From Bacillota bacterium (GTDB taxonomy: Bacteria > Bacillota_E > JAJZYS01 > JAJYTV01): a DNA stretch of 41,830 bases. The notes beneath the pieces were generated by a model. It was not told the DNA's origin. It searched no databases and saw only the letters and a list, made by a program, of their open reading frames with translations. Below, one piece after another: positions 25,730-34,278 of this stretch (positions are counted from its first letter, which is position 1; each line of letters begins with the position of its first letter). Where the stretch lies: assembly GCA_021845645.1 (NCBI GenBank), contig JAJZVM010000031.1, positions 1-41,830 on the forward strand, read 5' to 3'. A program made the position numbers and the translations under genes.

Positions 25730-27232
25730 TTGGCACAGCAGGCGCATGTCGTCGACGTTCGCGATGAGCGTCACGCAAGCTTGGGTGCCGGCACGAGGTC
25801 CAAGGGCCTGCCAGCGCCCCTCTGGCAGAAGTTCAGCGTGCTGTTCGTCGCGCTTTCGGTAGTCCTGGGCAGCGCGTCCCTGACCGAGGTCAGCCGCCTG
25901 CAGGCGGCCGACGCTGCTCAGGTTGCTCTCATGCGGGCGAACCTGCAGACGATTCAGAAGGTCGGTACGCTTTGGGGCAGCTTCAACCGCTATGACAGCG
26001 AGCTGCAGACGTTCACCACCGCCGCGCTGACGGGCCAGGCTGCCGCGCGGCGGCAATCCTTGAGGGAGCTCACATCTGACCGCGATGAGATCCAGAGAGC
26101 ACTTCCTTCGCTCGGGAAGAGCGGACTCATGGCAGCGCTGCGCCCGAAGCTCGATCGGTACTTTGCCGCATCGGACGCCGCAAGGACGTATGTTCTCCAG
26201 GGCAAGCCGGCCGCGGCCCTCCAGCTCGAGGCATCGCGTGTCGGCTACCTCTCGGACCAGGTGGCCGCCGCCTTGCAGAACGTCCGCGCCGGGGCCGAAG
26301 AGGGCGCTATGGCGGCGGAGACGAAGGAGCAGGAATCGGCGCACGCGCTGGATCTGCAGATCGTGATGACGATCCTGTTCGCCATCGCCCTGACCGCGAT
26401 GGCCGCCGTGGTTGCCGCGCGGTACCTGACGCGAAGGCTGGCGGCGCTGACGACGCAGGCTGCCGCCGTGAGCCGCGGCGAAGGCGACATCCAGCTCGCG
26501 GCAGTACGCTTCCCGGACGAAATCGACACGCTGACGCAGGCCCTGGTAACCATGACCGACCATCTGCGGGAACGAGCCGACGAGGTGCGCGCCACGCAGT
26601 GGCAGGTCCTCGAAGAGCTCGTCTCTGCGCTCGAGCAGAGAGATGCCTATTCGGCCGGCCACTCGCGCCGCGTCATGGTCTACGCGGTCCACCTCGCCCG
26701 CCGACTCGGCCTGCCAGCCCACGAGGTGGAGGTATTGCGGCGGGCGGCCCTGGTCCACGACATCGGCAAGATCGCCCTGCCGGGAGGATTTCTCGACAGT
26801 TCCGGCGCGCTCACCGACGAACAATGGGTCGTCATGCGCAGACACTGCCAGGTCGGTGTGGCGATCCTGGAGCATGTCCCCTGGCTAACGGACATCCTGC
26901 CGGCGGTGCGCGGCCACCATGAGCGGTGGGACGGGTTCGGCTATCCCGACGGCCTAGCCTATGAGGCCATTCCGCGTCTCGCCCGCATCCTCGCGGTCGC
27001 GGACGCCTACGACGCCATGACGACGACGCGATCGTACCGCAACGCGCGCAGTCCCCAGCAGGCGTTGGAGATCCTCCGGCAGGGTGCGGGATCGCAATGG
27101 GATCCGGACTGCGTCCGTGAGATGGCAGCAATGATCGGGACAGGCCCCAAGCCGTTCGTCGCCGACCCGCCGCTGCTGTGCGATGACGCGGCCGCAGGCG
27201 CTGACGACCGGGCGCACGCGCCGTCCGCCTGA
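25730..27232 (+). CDS. Membrane HD-GYP phosphodiesterase with 4-helix sensor and HAMP
   Basis: 500 residues. TM1 (about 36-51), an extracytoplasmic helical sensor (about 55-205, resembling four-helix-bundle chemoreceptor domains), TM2 (about 211-230), a HAMP segment (to about 285) and a C-terminal HD-GYP domain. The latter has HD at 343-344 (LVHDIGKIALP), HH at 396-397 with GYP at 404-406 (HHERWDGFGYPDGL) and D425 (VADAYDAMT). Such enzymes hydrolyse cyclic di-GMP (some 3',3'-cGAMP), so this links an external signal to second-messenger levels. The TTG at 25730 follows GGAGGGAG with a good spacing and is preferred over TTG at 25658. All catalytic residues are intact. Confidence 0.9.
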   Translation: MAQQAHVVDVRDERHASLGAGTRSKGLPAPLWQKFSVLFVALSVVLGSASLTEVSRLQAADAAQVALMRANLQTIQKVGTLWGSFNRYDSELQTFTTAALTGQAAARRQSLRELTSDRDEIQRALPSLGKSGLMAALRPKLDRYFAASDAARTYVLQGKPAAALQLEASRVGYLSDQVAAALQNVRAGAEEGAMAAETKEQESAHALDLQIVMTILFAIALTAMAAVVAARYLTRRLAALTTQAAAVSRGEGDIQLAAVRFPDEIDTLTQALVTMTDHLRERADEVRATQWQVLEELVSALEQRDAYSAGHSRRVMVYAVHLARRLGLPAHEVEVLRRAALVHDIGKIALPGGFLDSSGALTDEQWVVMRRHCQVGVAILEHVPWLTDILPAVRGHHERWDGFGYPDGLAYEAIPRLARILAVADAYDAMTTTRSYRNARSPQQALEILRQGAGSQWDPDCVREMAAMIGTGPKPFVADPPLLCDDAAAGADDRAHAPSA

Positions 27233-27666
27233 AGGGCGCGAAGCCGGGCACATGCGCACGCGCGCGGGGCGGTCGTCACAGAAATGGGTCCGGGTACTGG
27301 GCCTGGCGAAGGTGCCCTGTCCCGGGCCGAGATGCGGTGAGCGCCACGCCAGCCGGGCGAGTCTACGGCGCGGTCGCCCCCCAGCCATGCGACGGCCACC
27401 CGACGTACAGGTCCCGCGCACGGATCTAGCCGACGAGGTCCTGGCCAAAGTTCCGGTGCCTCTCTCTCGATCGGGTCCGCCTGCAGGTTGGGCAGGCGAC
27501 GCGGCTGGCTATTCATTGCCTACGTCAAGCATTGGACTGTCATTTGGTCAAAGCGCGGCTGCGAAGGGCCCGCTCCTGCGCCGGCCCTTCAGGTCTGTGC
27601 ACCATCTCGGCCCCGCCAGTTGGCCATCCCCCCTGCCTTTGCACAAGGTCTTGCAATAGAGTCAGG
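27233..27666. other. Gap before the RHH/DUF4097 pair; one hairpin
   Basis: No coding frame with protein character is seen. A perfect 8-bp inverted repeat, GAAGGGCC at 27563-27570 and GGCCCTTC at 27583-27590 (12-nt loop), might terminate transcription from the HD-GYP gene, but no T-run follows it. Confidence 0.45.
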
Positions 27667-27688
27667 GTGATGTCATAGTGACGTCATG
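27651..27688 (+). promoter_or_regulatory. Putative promoter and tandem operator over the RHH gene start
   Basis: Two near-identical decamers, GTGATGTCAT (27667-27676) and GTGACGTCAT (27678-27687), are repeated with an 11-bp period. Each contains a palindromic or near-palindromic TGAYGTCA. TTGCAA (27651-27656) and CATAGT (27674-27679) with a 17-bp spacer form a plausible sigma-A promoter, so the repeat covers the -10 element and the start ATG (27686). Tandem short sites are what ribbon-helix-helix repressors bind. No ribosome site precedes the ATG, which suggests a leaderless transcript. Confidence 0.5.
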
Positions 27689-28135
27689 AAGCTGTCAAAT
27701 GTGACGCAGGGTCTCCTCTCCGACCTGCTAGACGTCGTTCGCAACGTCGATCCGGCACTTGGCGAGCAGATGGCGAGGCTGCTCCCTCTGAGCGCCGGCG
27801 TGGTCTCCGTACGGCTGCTCGGCCTTGTCACCGATCTCGCGGCGGACCTGTCGCGGGTACTGCCCTCAGGCAGGGTGGAAGTGCGCCTGACCTCGGCCGA
27901 GGCGCCGGAGCTGGTCTACGTCGACCAAGAGCCGGCGGCGGCGCCCGCCGCGGATGACGGCGGGCAGGCCCGTCTTACGGTGCGGCTGCCCTTGGGCCTG
28001 AAGGAACAGGCCGAGCGGGCGTCCGAGGCTGCGGGCATGTCCCTCAACGCCTGGATCGTCAACCAGGTGGGCGAGGCCGTAAGCCGCCGTCCGCGGGAGG
28101 CCGGGCGGCACCTCAGAGGCTTCGGCAAGGCCTGA
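27686..28135 (+). CDS. Ribbon-helix-helix protein, HicB-antitoxin-like
   Basis: 149 residues. The N-terminal half is helical (NVTQGLLSDLLDVVRNVDPA), the middle low-complexity. The C-terminus (about 95-135) is a ribbon-helix-helix DNA-binding unit: a strand ARLTVRLPLGLKEQ, then ASEAAGMSLNAWIVNQVGEA. This is the Arc/MetJ-type fold found at the end of HicB antitoxins. No HicA toxin gene is adjacent; instead a DUF4097 gene follows after 21 bp, so the two form an operon. Similar pairings are known from actinobacteria. It probably represses its own promoter through the tandem repeat overlapping its start. Confidence 0.78.
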   Translation: MKLSNVTQGLLSDLLDVVRNVDPALGEQMARLLPLSAGVVSVRLLGLVTDLAADLSRVLPSGRVEVRLTSAEAPELVYVDQEPAAAPAADDGGQARLTVRLPLGLKEQAERASEAAGMSLNAWIVNQVGEAVSRRPREAGRHLRGFGKA

Positions 28136-28156
28136 ATTCGGCAACGTGGAGGTGCT

Positions 28157-29095
28157 ATGAGCGTGCATCAGTTTGAGACGCCGGGGCCGGTGCGGCTGCA
28201 GGTGCGCAACGAGGCCGGCGAGGTGCGGATCGAGACGCAGGCGGCGGCCCGTACCGATGTGGAGGTGCGGGCACTGACGGGCGGATCGCAGCAGCAGGCG
28301 GACCTTACCCGTGTGGAATGCCATGAGGAGTCCGGCGGCTACCGCGTAATAGTGGAGGTCCCCTCTCCCCGCCACAGCTTTCTGCTGGACAGCTATGGCG
28401 TCGAGGTGCGGATCCGCGTGCCAGAGGGCGCGTTCCTCGAGATCACGTCCGCCTCGGCGGACGTCGCGGCCGACGGGCAGTATGGCGGTGGATCGATCCG
28501 CACCTCCTCCGGCGACGTGCAGTGGGGGCGGGCCACGGGCGACGTGGACATCGCCACCGCCAGTGGCGATACGACGGTGCAGGAGGCACTTGCCGCCCTC
28601 CAGGTGCGCAGCGCCTCCGGTGACATCCTGGTGGGACGGGCCTGCGGCGAGTTGAGGCTCGCAGCCGAGTCCGGGGACATCACTGTGCGGACAGCGGAAG
28701 GCAGCGCCAGACTGCGAGGATCCTCCAGCGGCGTCGAGGTGGGGACGGCGGCGGGATCACTTGACGTTCAGACGTCCTCCGGCGACGTCACGGTCCAGGA
28801 GGCCTACGCCGACTGCTCCCTGTCGACGCGCTCGGGCGACGTCGATCTCCTCACGGCCCTGGCTGGGAAGGTCACGATCGAGACCATGTCGGGCGACGTC
28901 CAGGTGGGCATCGCACCAGGCTCGAGGGTAGCTGTGGACACCCAGACGCGGAGCGGTGATCTGCACTCGGACATCGCGCTCGCCGAGGAGGCGGATACCC
29001 GGTCGGACGCCGGGCCCCTCGTAATCCTCGAGGTGCGCACCTTGTCAGGGGACATCCAGCTCAAGCGAGGCCACACGCCCAGGCAGCTGGGCTAA
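28157..29095 (+). CDS. DUF4097-family beta-strand repeat protein
   Basis: 312 residues, almost wholly short beta strands. The motif SGDV or a close variant (SSGDVQ, ASGDTT, ASGDIL, ESGDIT, SSGDVT, RSGDVD, MSGDVQ, RSGDLH, LSGDIQ) recurs about every 18-22 residues from residue 117 to the end. This is a right-handed beta-helix or solenoid typical of DUF4097, related to polymer-forming and adhesin-like proteins. No signal peptide or membrane helix is seen, so it is probably cytoplasmic. Its biochemical role is unknown. GGAGGTG precedes the ATG. It is co-transcribed with the ribbon-helix-helix gene. Confidence 0.85.
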   Translation: MSVHQFETPGPVRLQVRNEAGEVRIETQAAARTDVEVRALTGGSQQQADLTRVECHEESGGYRVIVEVPSPRHSFLLDSYGVEVRIRVPEGAFLEITSASADVAADGQYGGGSIRTSSGDVQWGRATGDVDIATASGDTTVQEALAALQVRSASGDILVGRACGELRLAAESGDITVRTAEGSARLRGSSSGVEVGTAAGSLDVQTSSGDVTVQEAYADCSLSTRSGDVDLLTALAGKVTIETMSGDVQVGIAPGSRVAVDTQTRSGDLHSDIALAEEADTRSDAGPLVILEVRTLSGDIQLKRGHTPRQLG

Positions 29096-29282
29096 GAGGT
29101 CAGCGCGGAAAGGGACTGGGTCCGCTACGGCCCGGTGTGTCGTCCCCTGGTTGCGGCAGTGGTCTGCAGGGACGCATGACGCGCTCTGAACCGTACCGCC
29201 TCGATGCATGCCTGCAAGCGGGCAGCCTGCGCCTGCTGATCTTGTGGCTGCGCGGGATGGCTGTACGCACGCGGGCACAGGA

Positions 29283-29325
29283 GCGACCTCGCGGGGCGCC
29301 CGGAAGCGGGCGCCCCGTCTGTCGC
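29283..29325. terminator. Strong GC hairpin between convergent genes
   Basis: A 9-bp perfect stem GGGGCGCCC (29293-29301) / GGGCGCCCC (29308-29316) with loop GGAAGC, and outer GCGAC/GTCGC arms (29283-29287, 29321-29325). It lies between the convergent DUF4097 and SDR genes. The U-tract is weak (GTCTGT), so it is called a terminator mainly from stability and position. The rest of 29096-29433 shows nothing else. Confidence 0.5.
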
Positions 29326-29433
29326 GCTGCGAGGTGGACGTCCCCTCGATTCCCGATCGGAGCGACACGTCGCACGGGCGATCCCCCGGATTGGCCTACT
29401 TCGAAGCGGCTTGCCGCTGCCGTGGGCGGCGGA

Positions 29434-30435
29434 TCAGCGCGGCGTTGCGGCGTGCCAGGCCGCGAGGAGCGCCCGCTCCCGTTCGGGGGAGATGCCGGCT
29501 CGCCACGCGAGCTGCCGCGGTCGCGTCCTTTCCCACGCCAGGGTGTCGCGGACGGTCTCGCGAAGGGGCCGGAAACGCAGCCCGGCCCCGAGCGCCTTGG
29601 CGATGGATACGGACTCCATGCCGATCGCGTCGGGATCGCTCTCCGGGACGAAGAGCGGCATCTCCGACCACGGCGCGACCCCCTGCCCTGCGAGAAACTC
29701 CTCGGACACCCAGGTGATCGGCCCGGAGCCTCTTCCGATCTCCTGGCAGACGGCAAGCACCTCACCGAGCGTCAACGGGTGCTCAGGTCCGGCGGCGTTG
29801 TATGTGCCATGGGCGCTGCGCTCCACCATGGCAAGCGTCCAGGCGGCCAGGTCGCGCACGTCGATCACTTGCACGGGGTGTCCCGGGCGGCCCGGTGCCA
29901 GGACTTCCCCGTCTCGATCGAGCCGTGCGACCCAGTAGGTGAAGCGGTCGCTCGGATCGTCCGGACCGACGATCAGTCCAGGGCGGATCTGGAGGTGGCG
30001 GTCGGGAAAGCTCTCGCGCACTACATCCTCGCAGCGCGCCTTGAGGGCGCCGTACCACTCGCCGATGTTCTCCTCGGTGTCGGCGGGAAGCTCCGCGAGG
30101 GGGGCGTCCTCCGTCAGACCGAGCGTCACGAAGGAGCGATAGGCCGAGATGCTCGATATGAAGGTATAGTGGCTTGCCACATGCGCAAGCTGCTCGGCAG
30201 ACTGCCGCACGACGCGCGGCAGGTATCCCGACATGTCGATGACCGCATCGAACCGCCGCCCCTTCAGGGCGTCGAGCCCCCCGTCGCGGTCACCGAGCAC
30301 GCGTTCTGCGTCCGGAAAGAGCTCGGCACCGTGGATGCCACGATGGAACAGGGTGACGTCGTGTCCGGAGGCGAGCGCCGCCTTTGCTATGTGCTTTCCA
30401 AGGAATACGGTACCGCCCAACAGCAGCAGCTTCAT
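29434..30435 (-). CDS. Extended SDR / NAD-dependent epimerase-type reductase
   Basis: A 333-residue Rossmann-fold protein. The N-terminus MKLLLLGGTVFLGKH gives the GxxFLG dinucleotide motif of atypical/extended short-chain dehydrogenases. The catalytic YxxxK is YGALK, and the serine lies in FISSISAYRS. Relatives act as nucleotide-sugar epimerases, isoflavone-type reductases or RNA-binding homologues; the substrate here is unknown. The frame extends upstream to 30681, but the ATG at 30435 after GGGAGG is the natural start; the extension belongs to an older broken gene. The next gene downstream is convergent. Confidence 0.87.
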   Translation of the reverse strand: MKLLLLGGTVFLGKHIAKAALASGHDVTLFHRGIHGAELFPDAERVLGDRDGGLDALKGRRFDAVIDMSGYLPRVVRQSAEQLAHVASHYTFISSISAYRSFVTLGLTEDAPLAELPADTEENIGEWYGALKARCEDVVRESFPDRHLQIRPGLIVGPDDPSDRFTYWVARLDRDGEVLAPGRPGHPVQVIDVRDLAAWTLAMVERSAHGTYNAAGPEHPLTLGEVLAVCQEIGRGSGPITWVSEEFLAGQGVAPWSEMPLFVPESDPDAIGMESVSIAKALGAGLRFRPLRETVRDTLAWERTRPRQLAWRAGISPERERALLAAWHAATPR

Positions 30436-30444
30436 GCGTCCTGC

Positions 30445-30836
30445 CTCCCACAGTGGTCCTCGCTCTGGCGCCGTGCCCACATCTCCTGCTCTGCGCGCCA
30501 CGTCCGGCCTTCGTCTGGACACACGTGTCCGCTCCACGGACGCGTCGCTCTTGATGTCCGTGAACATCCACTCGAAGAGTCTGTCACGGTCGCGCCCGAG
30601 GAGGCGAATGCTGCCGTCCCCTCGCCACCATGGAGAACGGCTATGGTGCCCGATGTCGCGCCGAGCCAGATGACGTCCCATTCGTCACGTTCAGGGTCAT
30701 ACCGGCGAAGGAATGTCCCGGTGTTGCGGACGCCAGGCATGCGCTGCTCGCGGCAGTGTACGTCCACGAGCCGTATGTCTCCCTGCACGAGATAACCCAC
30801 CCGAGGCAGACGGCAACCCCTCCCGCGCGAAATCAC
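30445..30836 (-). pseudogene. Broken gene, DUF1579-like lipocalin-type protein
   Basis: Joining frames gives one family-like protein. It starts around GYLVQGDIRLVDVHC, then VRNTGTFLRRYDPERDEWDV, IWLGATSGTIAVLHGGEG. A switch to the neighbouring frame near 30625 gives DGSIRLLGRDRDRLFEWMFT, DIKSDA. A switch back near 30520 gives PDEGRTWRAEQEMWARR. At least two indels are needed. The pattern (W-x-V, T-L-R-x-YD, RW-F-DI, GRTW, EM-ARR) resembles DUF1579-like or polyketide-cyclase-neighbour proteins of beta-barrel fold. No intact start is seen. It lies just upstream of the SDR gene on the same strand and may have been its operon partner. Confidence 0.45.
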
Positions 30837-30845
30837 ACCGTTGGT

Positions 30846-31000
30846 TTACGCGCACCGACATCGCATTTCCTGTGCGACACGCCAGGTGACGCCGTCGCCC
30901 GAGACGGGCCCGCTCTGCCGCCGAGGGATCCATGCGAGGTACCACCCGGCGGCCACAGCTGGCTGGTGGTGACCGTCATTCGGCGGGGTATCGCGATCAC
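30846..31000 (-). pseudogene. Second fragment of the same DUF1579-like family
   Basis: The minus-strand frame ending at 30846 encodes GWYLAWIPRRQSGPVSGDGV and TWRVAQEMRCR. These align with the C-terminus of the adjacent broken gene (FEWMFTDIKSDA, then PDEGRTWRAEQEMWARR). Only the C-terminal 30-40 residues are recognisable. It looks like the tail of a tandem duplicate whose front has been lost. Low confidence, because the match is short and seen only by eye. Confidence 0.3.
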
Positions 31001-31484
31001 CCGCGAACTGCCAACACCCAACCGGTTCTCTATATAGCACCGGGACGGCCTGGGCGGCGTGTGGACCTCCTCTGAGATTGAGGCAAGCAGAAGTCCATAG
31101 CATGGCCACCTCCCTCCTGCGTGGTGGCCATCACGTAGCTCACCGTGTGGAACGGTATCTTGCATCGTTTTGCGCGGCCATCGGGCGACGGACGTGGCGC
31201 AGCAAAACGGGGACTTCTGGCACGCCAGAGAACAGGTGGGTGCACGCAGCGCATTCCGGACAGCGCGCGGTGGACACTATGTTGCATCGGTCCAAAGCAG
31301 CAAGGCGCACCGCCACAAGGATGGCAGTTTTGCCAAATGTTCATCACCGTCTGCACCGCGGTGGCGTCCGCATGGCCACCGGCCAAGTTTCCCTTCAGTT
31401 TGACTCGAAGGGCCCTATGGATCCCCAGTTGTCAGGGCTATGGTTCCGTATGGTCCTGGGCACTGCGAGAAGGAGGTCTCTCGA

Positions 31485-32570
31485 TTGGCAACCAAATCAG
31501 GCGGGGGCAAGGCGGAGGCGGCACGCGCGAAGGCGGCACCGTTCACACCGAACGCCTGGGCGGGACTCGTTCTCACTCCTGCGCGCTGGATCGCGGGCTT
31601 CATGTTCCTTTCCGCGTTCATCCGTCGCGTGATCAGTCAGCCGGTCAAGATGGACCCCACGGCGAAGGAGTACGTCGGGCACAGCTTCGCGCACTTTCTG
31701 CCCCACTCGATCGTAATCACGCCGTTCATCGACTACCTCGTCCAGCATCCGCACATCCTCTACCCCTTCCTGCTGATATTCACCACGCTCGAGGGCCTCG
31801 TCGGCCTCTTGCTGATCCTCGGCCTTGTGACACGGCTGTCGAGCGTCGGCAGCGGGCTGCTCTCGCTCGGCATCCTGCTGGGATCGGGCTGGCTCGGATC
31901 CACCTGCGTCGACGAGTGGCAGATCGGCGCCCTCCTCGTCGGCCTCGCAGGCGTCATCGCGTTGAGCGGCGGCGGCCCGATCTCGCTCGACGCACTGCTT
32001 GCAAGACGCTGGACGTCTCTTGAGGGCAAGGGCTGGTTCCGGCTGCTCTTCAGTGGCGACAACCGGGAGCGCACGGACGGCAAGGGCTTGCGCACGAGCG
32101 TGATCGTCACCGGGGTCGTGACGGCCGTCATCATGCTCGCGACGTACCAGGCCTTCCACAACGGCCTCTGGGGCAAGCTCTACAACGACTCCAAGCTCCC
32201 CCAGGTGGCGATTTCCGGCCAGTCCGTCGCGACAGACGGCGCCCTGCACCTGACGCTCTACCGCAGCGGCGGGCCGGACACCTACGGGGCGTTCATCGTC
32301 GCGATCAAGGTGCTGTCGCAGGGCAAGAGCGTCGAGGTGTACACGCCGAAGCAGCTCTCTGCACTGCCCAAGTCCGCCATCAAGAACGACCTGAATCTCT
32401 CGCAGGCGAAGGTGAACCATTTCGCGCTCGTGCTGCCGCTGGCGGCCAAGGCCGCCATCTCGCTGCCGCCCGCTGCGCCGAACCTTGCGCTCGGTGCCGG
32501 GCAGAAGCTGACCGTGATCGTGTACGACGTAAGCGGCCAGAAGTGGTCCGCGCCAGCCGTCGTACGCTGA
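31485..32570 (+). CDS. doxD: DoxD-DoxA-like fusion, thiosulfate:quinone oxidoreductase
   Basis: 361 residues. The N-terminal part has four to five membrane helices in the DoxD/DoxX pattern (ARWIAGFMFLSAFIRR, LLIFTTLEGLVGLLLILGLV, TRLSSVGSGLLSLGILLG). After another helix (about 215-230) comes a soluble beta-rich domain (LPQVAISGQSVATDGALHLT, LYRSGGPDTYGAFIVAIKVL) with the features of DoxA. In Acidianus DoxD and DoxA are separate subunits of the enzyme that oxidises thiosulfate to tetrathionate and reduces quinone; fused forms are known. This suggests reduced-sulfur oxidation. TTG at 31485 follows AAGGAGGT with a 7-nt spacer and is preferred to the earlier start. It is monocistronic. Confidence 0.75.
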   Translation: MATKSGGGKAEAARAKAAPFTPNAWAGLVLTPARWIAGFMFLSAFIRRVISQPVKMDPTAKEYVGHSFAHFLPHSIVITPFIDYLVQHPHILYPFLLIFTTLEGLVGLLLILGLVTRLSSVGSGLLSLGILLGSGWLGSTCVDEWQIGALLVGLAGVIALSGGGPISLDALLARRWTSLEGKGWFRLLFSGDNRERTDGKGLRTSVIVTGVVTAVIMLATYQAFHNGLWGKLYNDSKLPQVAISGQSVATDGALHLTLYRSGGPDTYGAFIVAIKVLSQGKSVEVYTPKQLSALPKSAIKNDLNLSQAKVNHFALVLPLAAKAAISLPPAAPNLALGAGQKLTVIVYDVSGQKWSAPAVVR

Positions 32571-32775
32571 GTCTCGGCCCGGGCTTCTGGCCAGCGCCGC
32601 TGCGGGCGGCGAATCAAGAGTTATGCCGGGGCGAGTCCCGGGTCACCCTTGCACGCCGTCCTTGCGACGGGGCACCTGCCACGTGGAGTGGCGAGTGCCC
32701 CGTCGCCTGCGCTCCCTGGGTCGCGGTGTGGGTGACGACGGCATGCATCGATACGGTTGCGGCTCACGTGGCCGC

Positions 32776-34278
32776 CTACTGGACTTTGAAGATACGCCTG
32801 TACAGGTCCTCGCCGTGGCTGGTGGGCAGTGGCGCGCCTTCGAGCAGCCTGAACGTGCGTCGACCGTCCGCCAGCCTCTCGGCCCGCAGAAAGAGCGCGA
32901 TGTCCGACCCTTGGCTGCAGAAGCCGTCTGCCAGTTCGAAGAGATGGGTGACCAAGAGCACCCGAACGTGCACGTCGAGGAGGGCCTGGACGATCTGACG
33001 TGCGATCTCAGACCCCTCTCTCTCGTTGGTCGACGAGAAGGACTCGTTGAAGAGGACGACCGCTTCCGGCGTGACCAGGTTCGCAATCTCGCTCATCCGC
33101 CGAAGCTCCTCATCCAGCTTGCCGCTCTGCAGGGCCGGGTCCTCTGGTCGCTTGAAGTGCGTGTACACGCCATCGCAAAGAGCCGCGGCGAACGCCTCGG
33201 CCGCTACGAACATGCCACACTGCATCATCAGGAAGGCGAGACCCACGCTGCGCAGGAAGGTCGACTTGCCACCCTGGTTCGCACCGGTGATGACGACCAG
33301 CATCCTGCCGTCGCCCGCGAGATCGTTGCCGACGGCCCTGCCCTCAACCCTCAGCGCCAGGCAGGCATCGTAGAGGCCTCTTGTGGCGAGCGCGCCGCTG
33401 CCCATCGCCATCGGCACCGGGATGCAGGTCGGCTCTCCCTTGCGGGTGTAGGTCTCGTGCAGGTTCAGACAGCCGACGTAGAAGCCGAGCTCGCCGCGCA
33501 GCATGGCGAAAAAGCTCAGGATGTGGTCCGTCGACTGGGCGAGCGCGTTGGCAACCATGTGGACGCCCCTGCCCCGCAGCTCCGCGAGCGCCTGGTGCCC
33601 ACTTTCGTCGCGGTCGGCGATCTCGAAGCTGTACTCCGGCCTGCCGCCGCCGAAGACCCGTCCGAGCCAACCGGTGCGCCGGCCGTCGAGGGCTCGGTGC
33701 AGCACGTAGCGGTCGCCCTTGCAGCCCTGCCCGAGCTGGGCGCTCATGAAGACGCCGCTCGGGAACCGCAGCTGCCCCAGGTGCTCGCGCACAGCCTCGA
33801 AGTAGGCGTCGTCCAGTTCGGACCTGAGCATGGCGAAGAGCCTCCTGAAGCCATCCGAACGGAAGCTTGCACCGCGCGTCTCGGCCACGACGTGCAGCGT
33901 CCTCAGCTGGCCGGTCAGAAACTCGAGCACGTTGATCGACCGCGCCAGGACGGACTCCGGAGAGCGGGCGAAGAAGAACGAGCCATGGACCCTCTTGTGC
34001 CCCTGGATCGTCTCCACCGTGAGGCTGTAGAGCTCGCGGACGACGTCCGGGTGCTCAAGACTGTCGCGCAGGATCTCCTGGCGGTACAGGATCTCTTCGG
34101 CGTCGGTGAGACTCGAGAGCACGGCCTTCATGGCCACGTCGCGCAGGAACCTGTCGCCGAGGGACATGGCGTCGAAGAGCAGAGCGAGGTCCAGGTCCAG
34201 GGCGAGATCGTCAGCCTGCGGCGGCAGGTCGGCAGCGAGGTCGAAGTCTCGATCCCGGTGCATGAGCCAGGCTTTCAT
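32776..34278 (-). CDS. MutS-like ATPase B (MutS-related, no mismatch-binding domain)
   Basis: 500 residues. A helical lever-like region (1-310) precedes a MutS-type ATPase with Walker A GANQGGKST (332-340), then FLRSVGLAFLMMQCGMFVAA as in MutS. The Walker B segment is AVVLFNESFSSTNEREG: Asn411 stands where MutS has Asp, while the catalytic Glu is kept. Domain I and the Phe-x-Glu mismatch reader are absent, so it is not a classical repair protein. The ATG overlaps the stop of the neighbouring paralogue (ATGA), so the pair is co-translated. They may form a heterodimer like eukaryotic MSH proteins; that is inference. Confidence 0.88.
   Translation of the reverse strand: MKAWLMHRDRDFDLAADLPPQADDLALDLDLALLFDAMSLGDRFLRDVAMKAVLSSLTDAEEILYRQEILRDSLEHPDVVRELYSLTVETIQGHKRVHGSFFFARSPESVLARSINVLEFLTGQLRTLHVVAETRGASFRSDGFRRLFAMLRSELDDAYFEAVREHLGQLRFPSGVFMSAQLGQGCKGDRYVLHRALDGRRTGWLGRVFGGGRPEYSFEIADRDESGHQALAELRGRGVHMVANALAQSTDHILSFFAMLRGELGFYVGCLNLHETYTRKGEPTCIPVPMAMGSGALATRGLYDACLALRVEGRAVGNDLAGDGRMLVVITGANQGGKSTFLRSVGLAFLMMQCGMFVAAEAFAAALCDGVYTHFKRPEDPALQSGKLDEELRRMSEIANLVTPEAVVLFNESFSSTNEREGSEIARQIVQALLDVHVRVLLVTHLFELADGFCSQGSDIALFLRAERLADGRRTFRLLEGAPLPTSHGEDLYRRIFKVQ

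Larger units (their letters stand above)
30436..31484. other. 1-kb decayed region upstream of the DoxDA-like gene
   Basis: Apart from the two DUF1579-like fragments in its left half, this stretch has no supported gene. From 31010 onward base composition falls and short AT-rich bits appear (TCTCTATATAGC at about 31026), but no clear promoter pair could be chosen. Open frames are unlike proteins. Confidence 0.5.

Noticed and set aside
25149..25862. 237-codon frame upstream of the HD-GYP gene
   Set aside because: Ser/Arg/Pro-rich, no ribosome site and overlaps the well-supported start of the HD-GYP protein.
29137..30795. 552-codon plus-strand frame opposite the SDR gene
   Set aside because: No motif, and the minus strand carries a clear Rossmann protein with a ribosome site.
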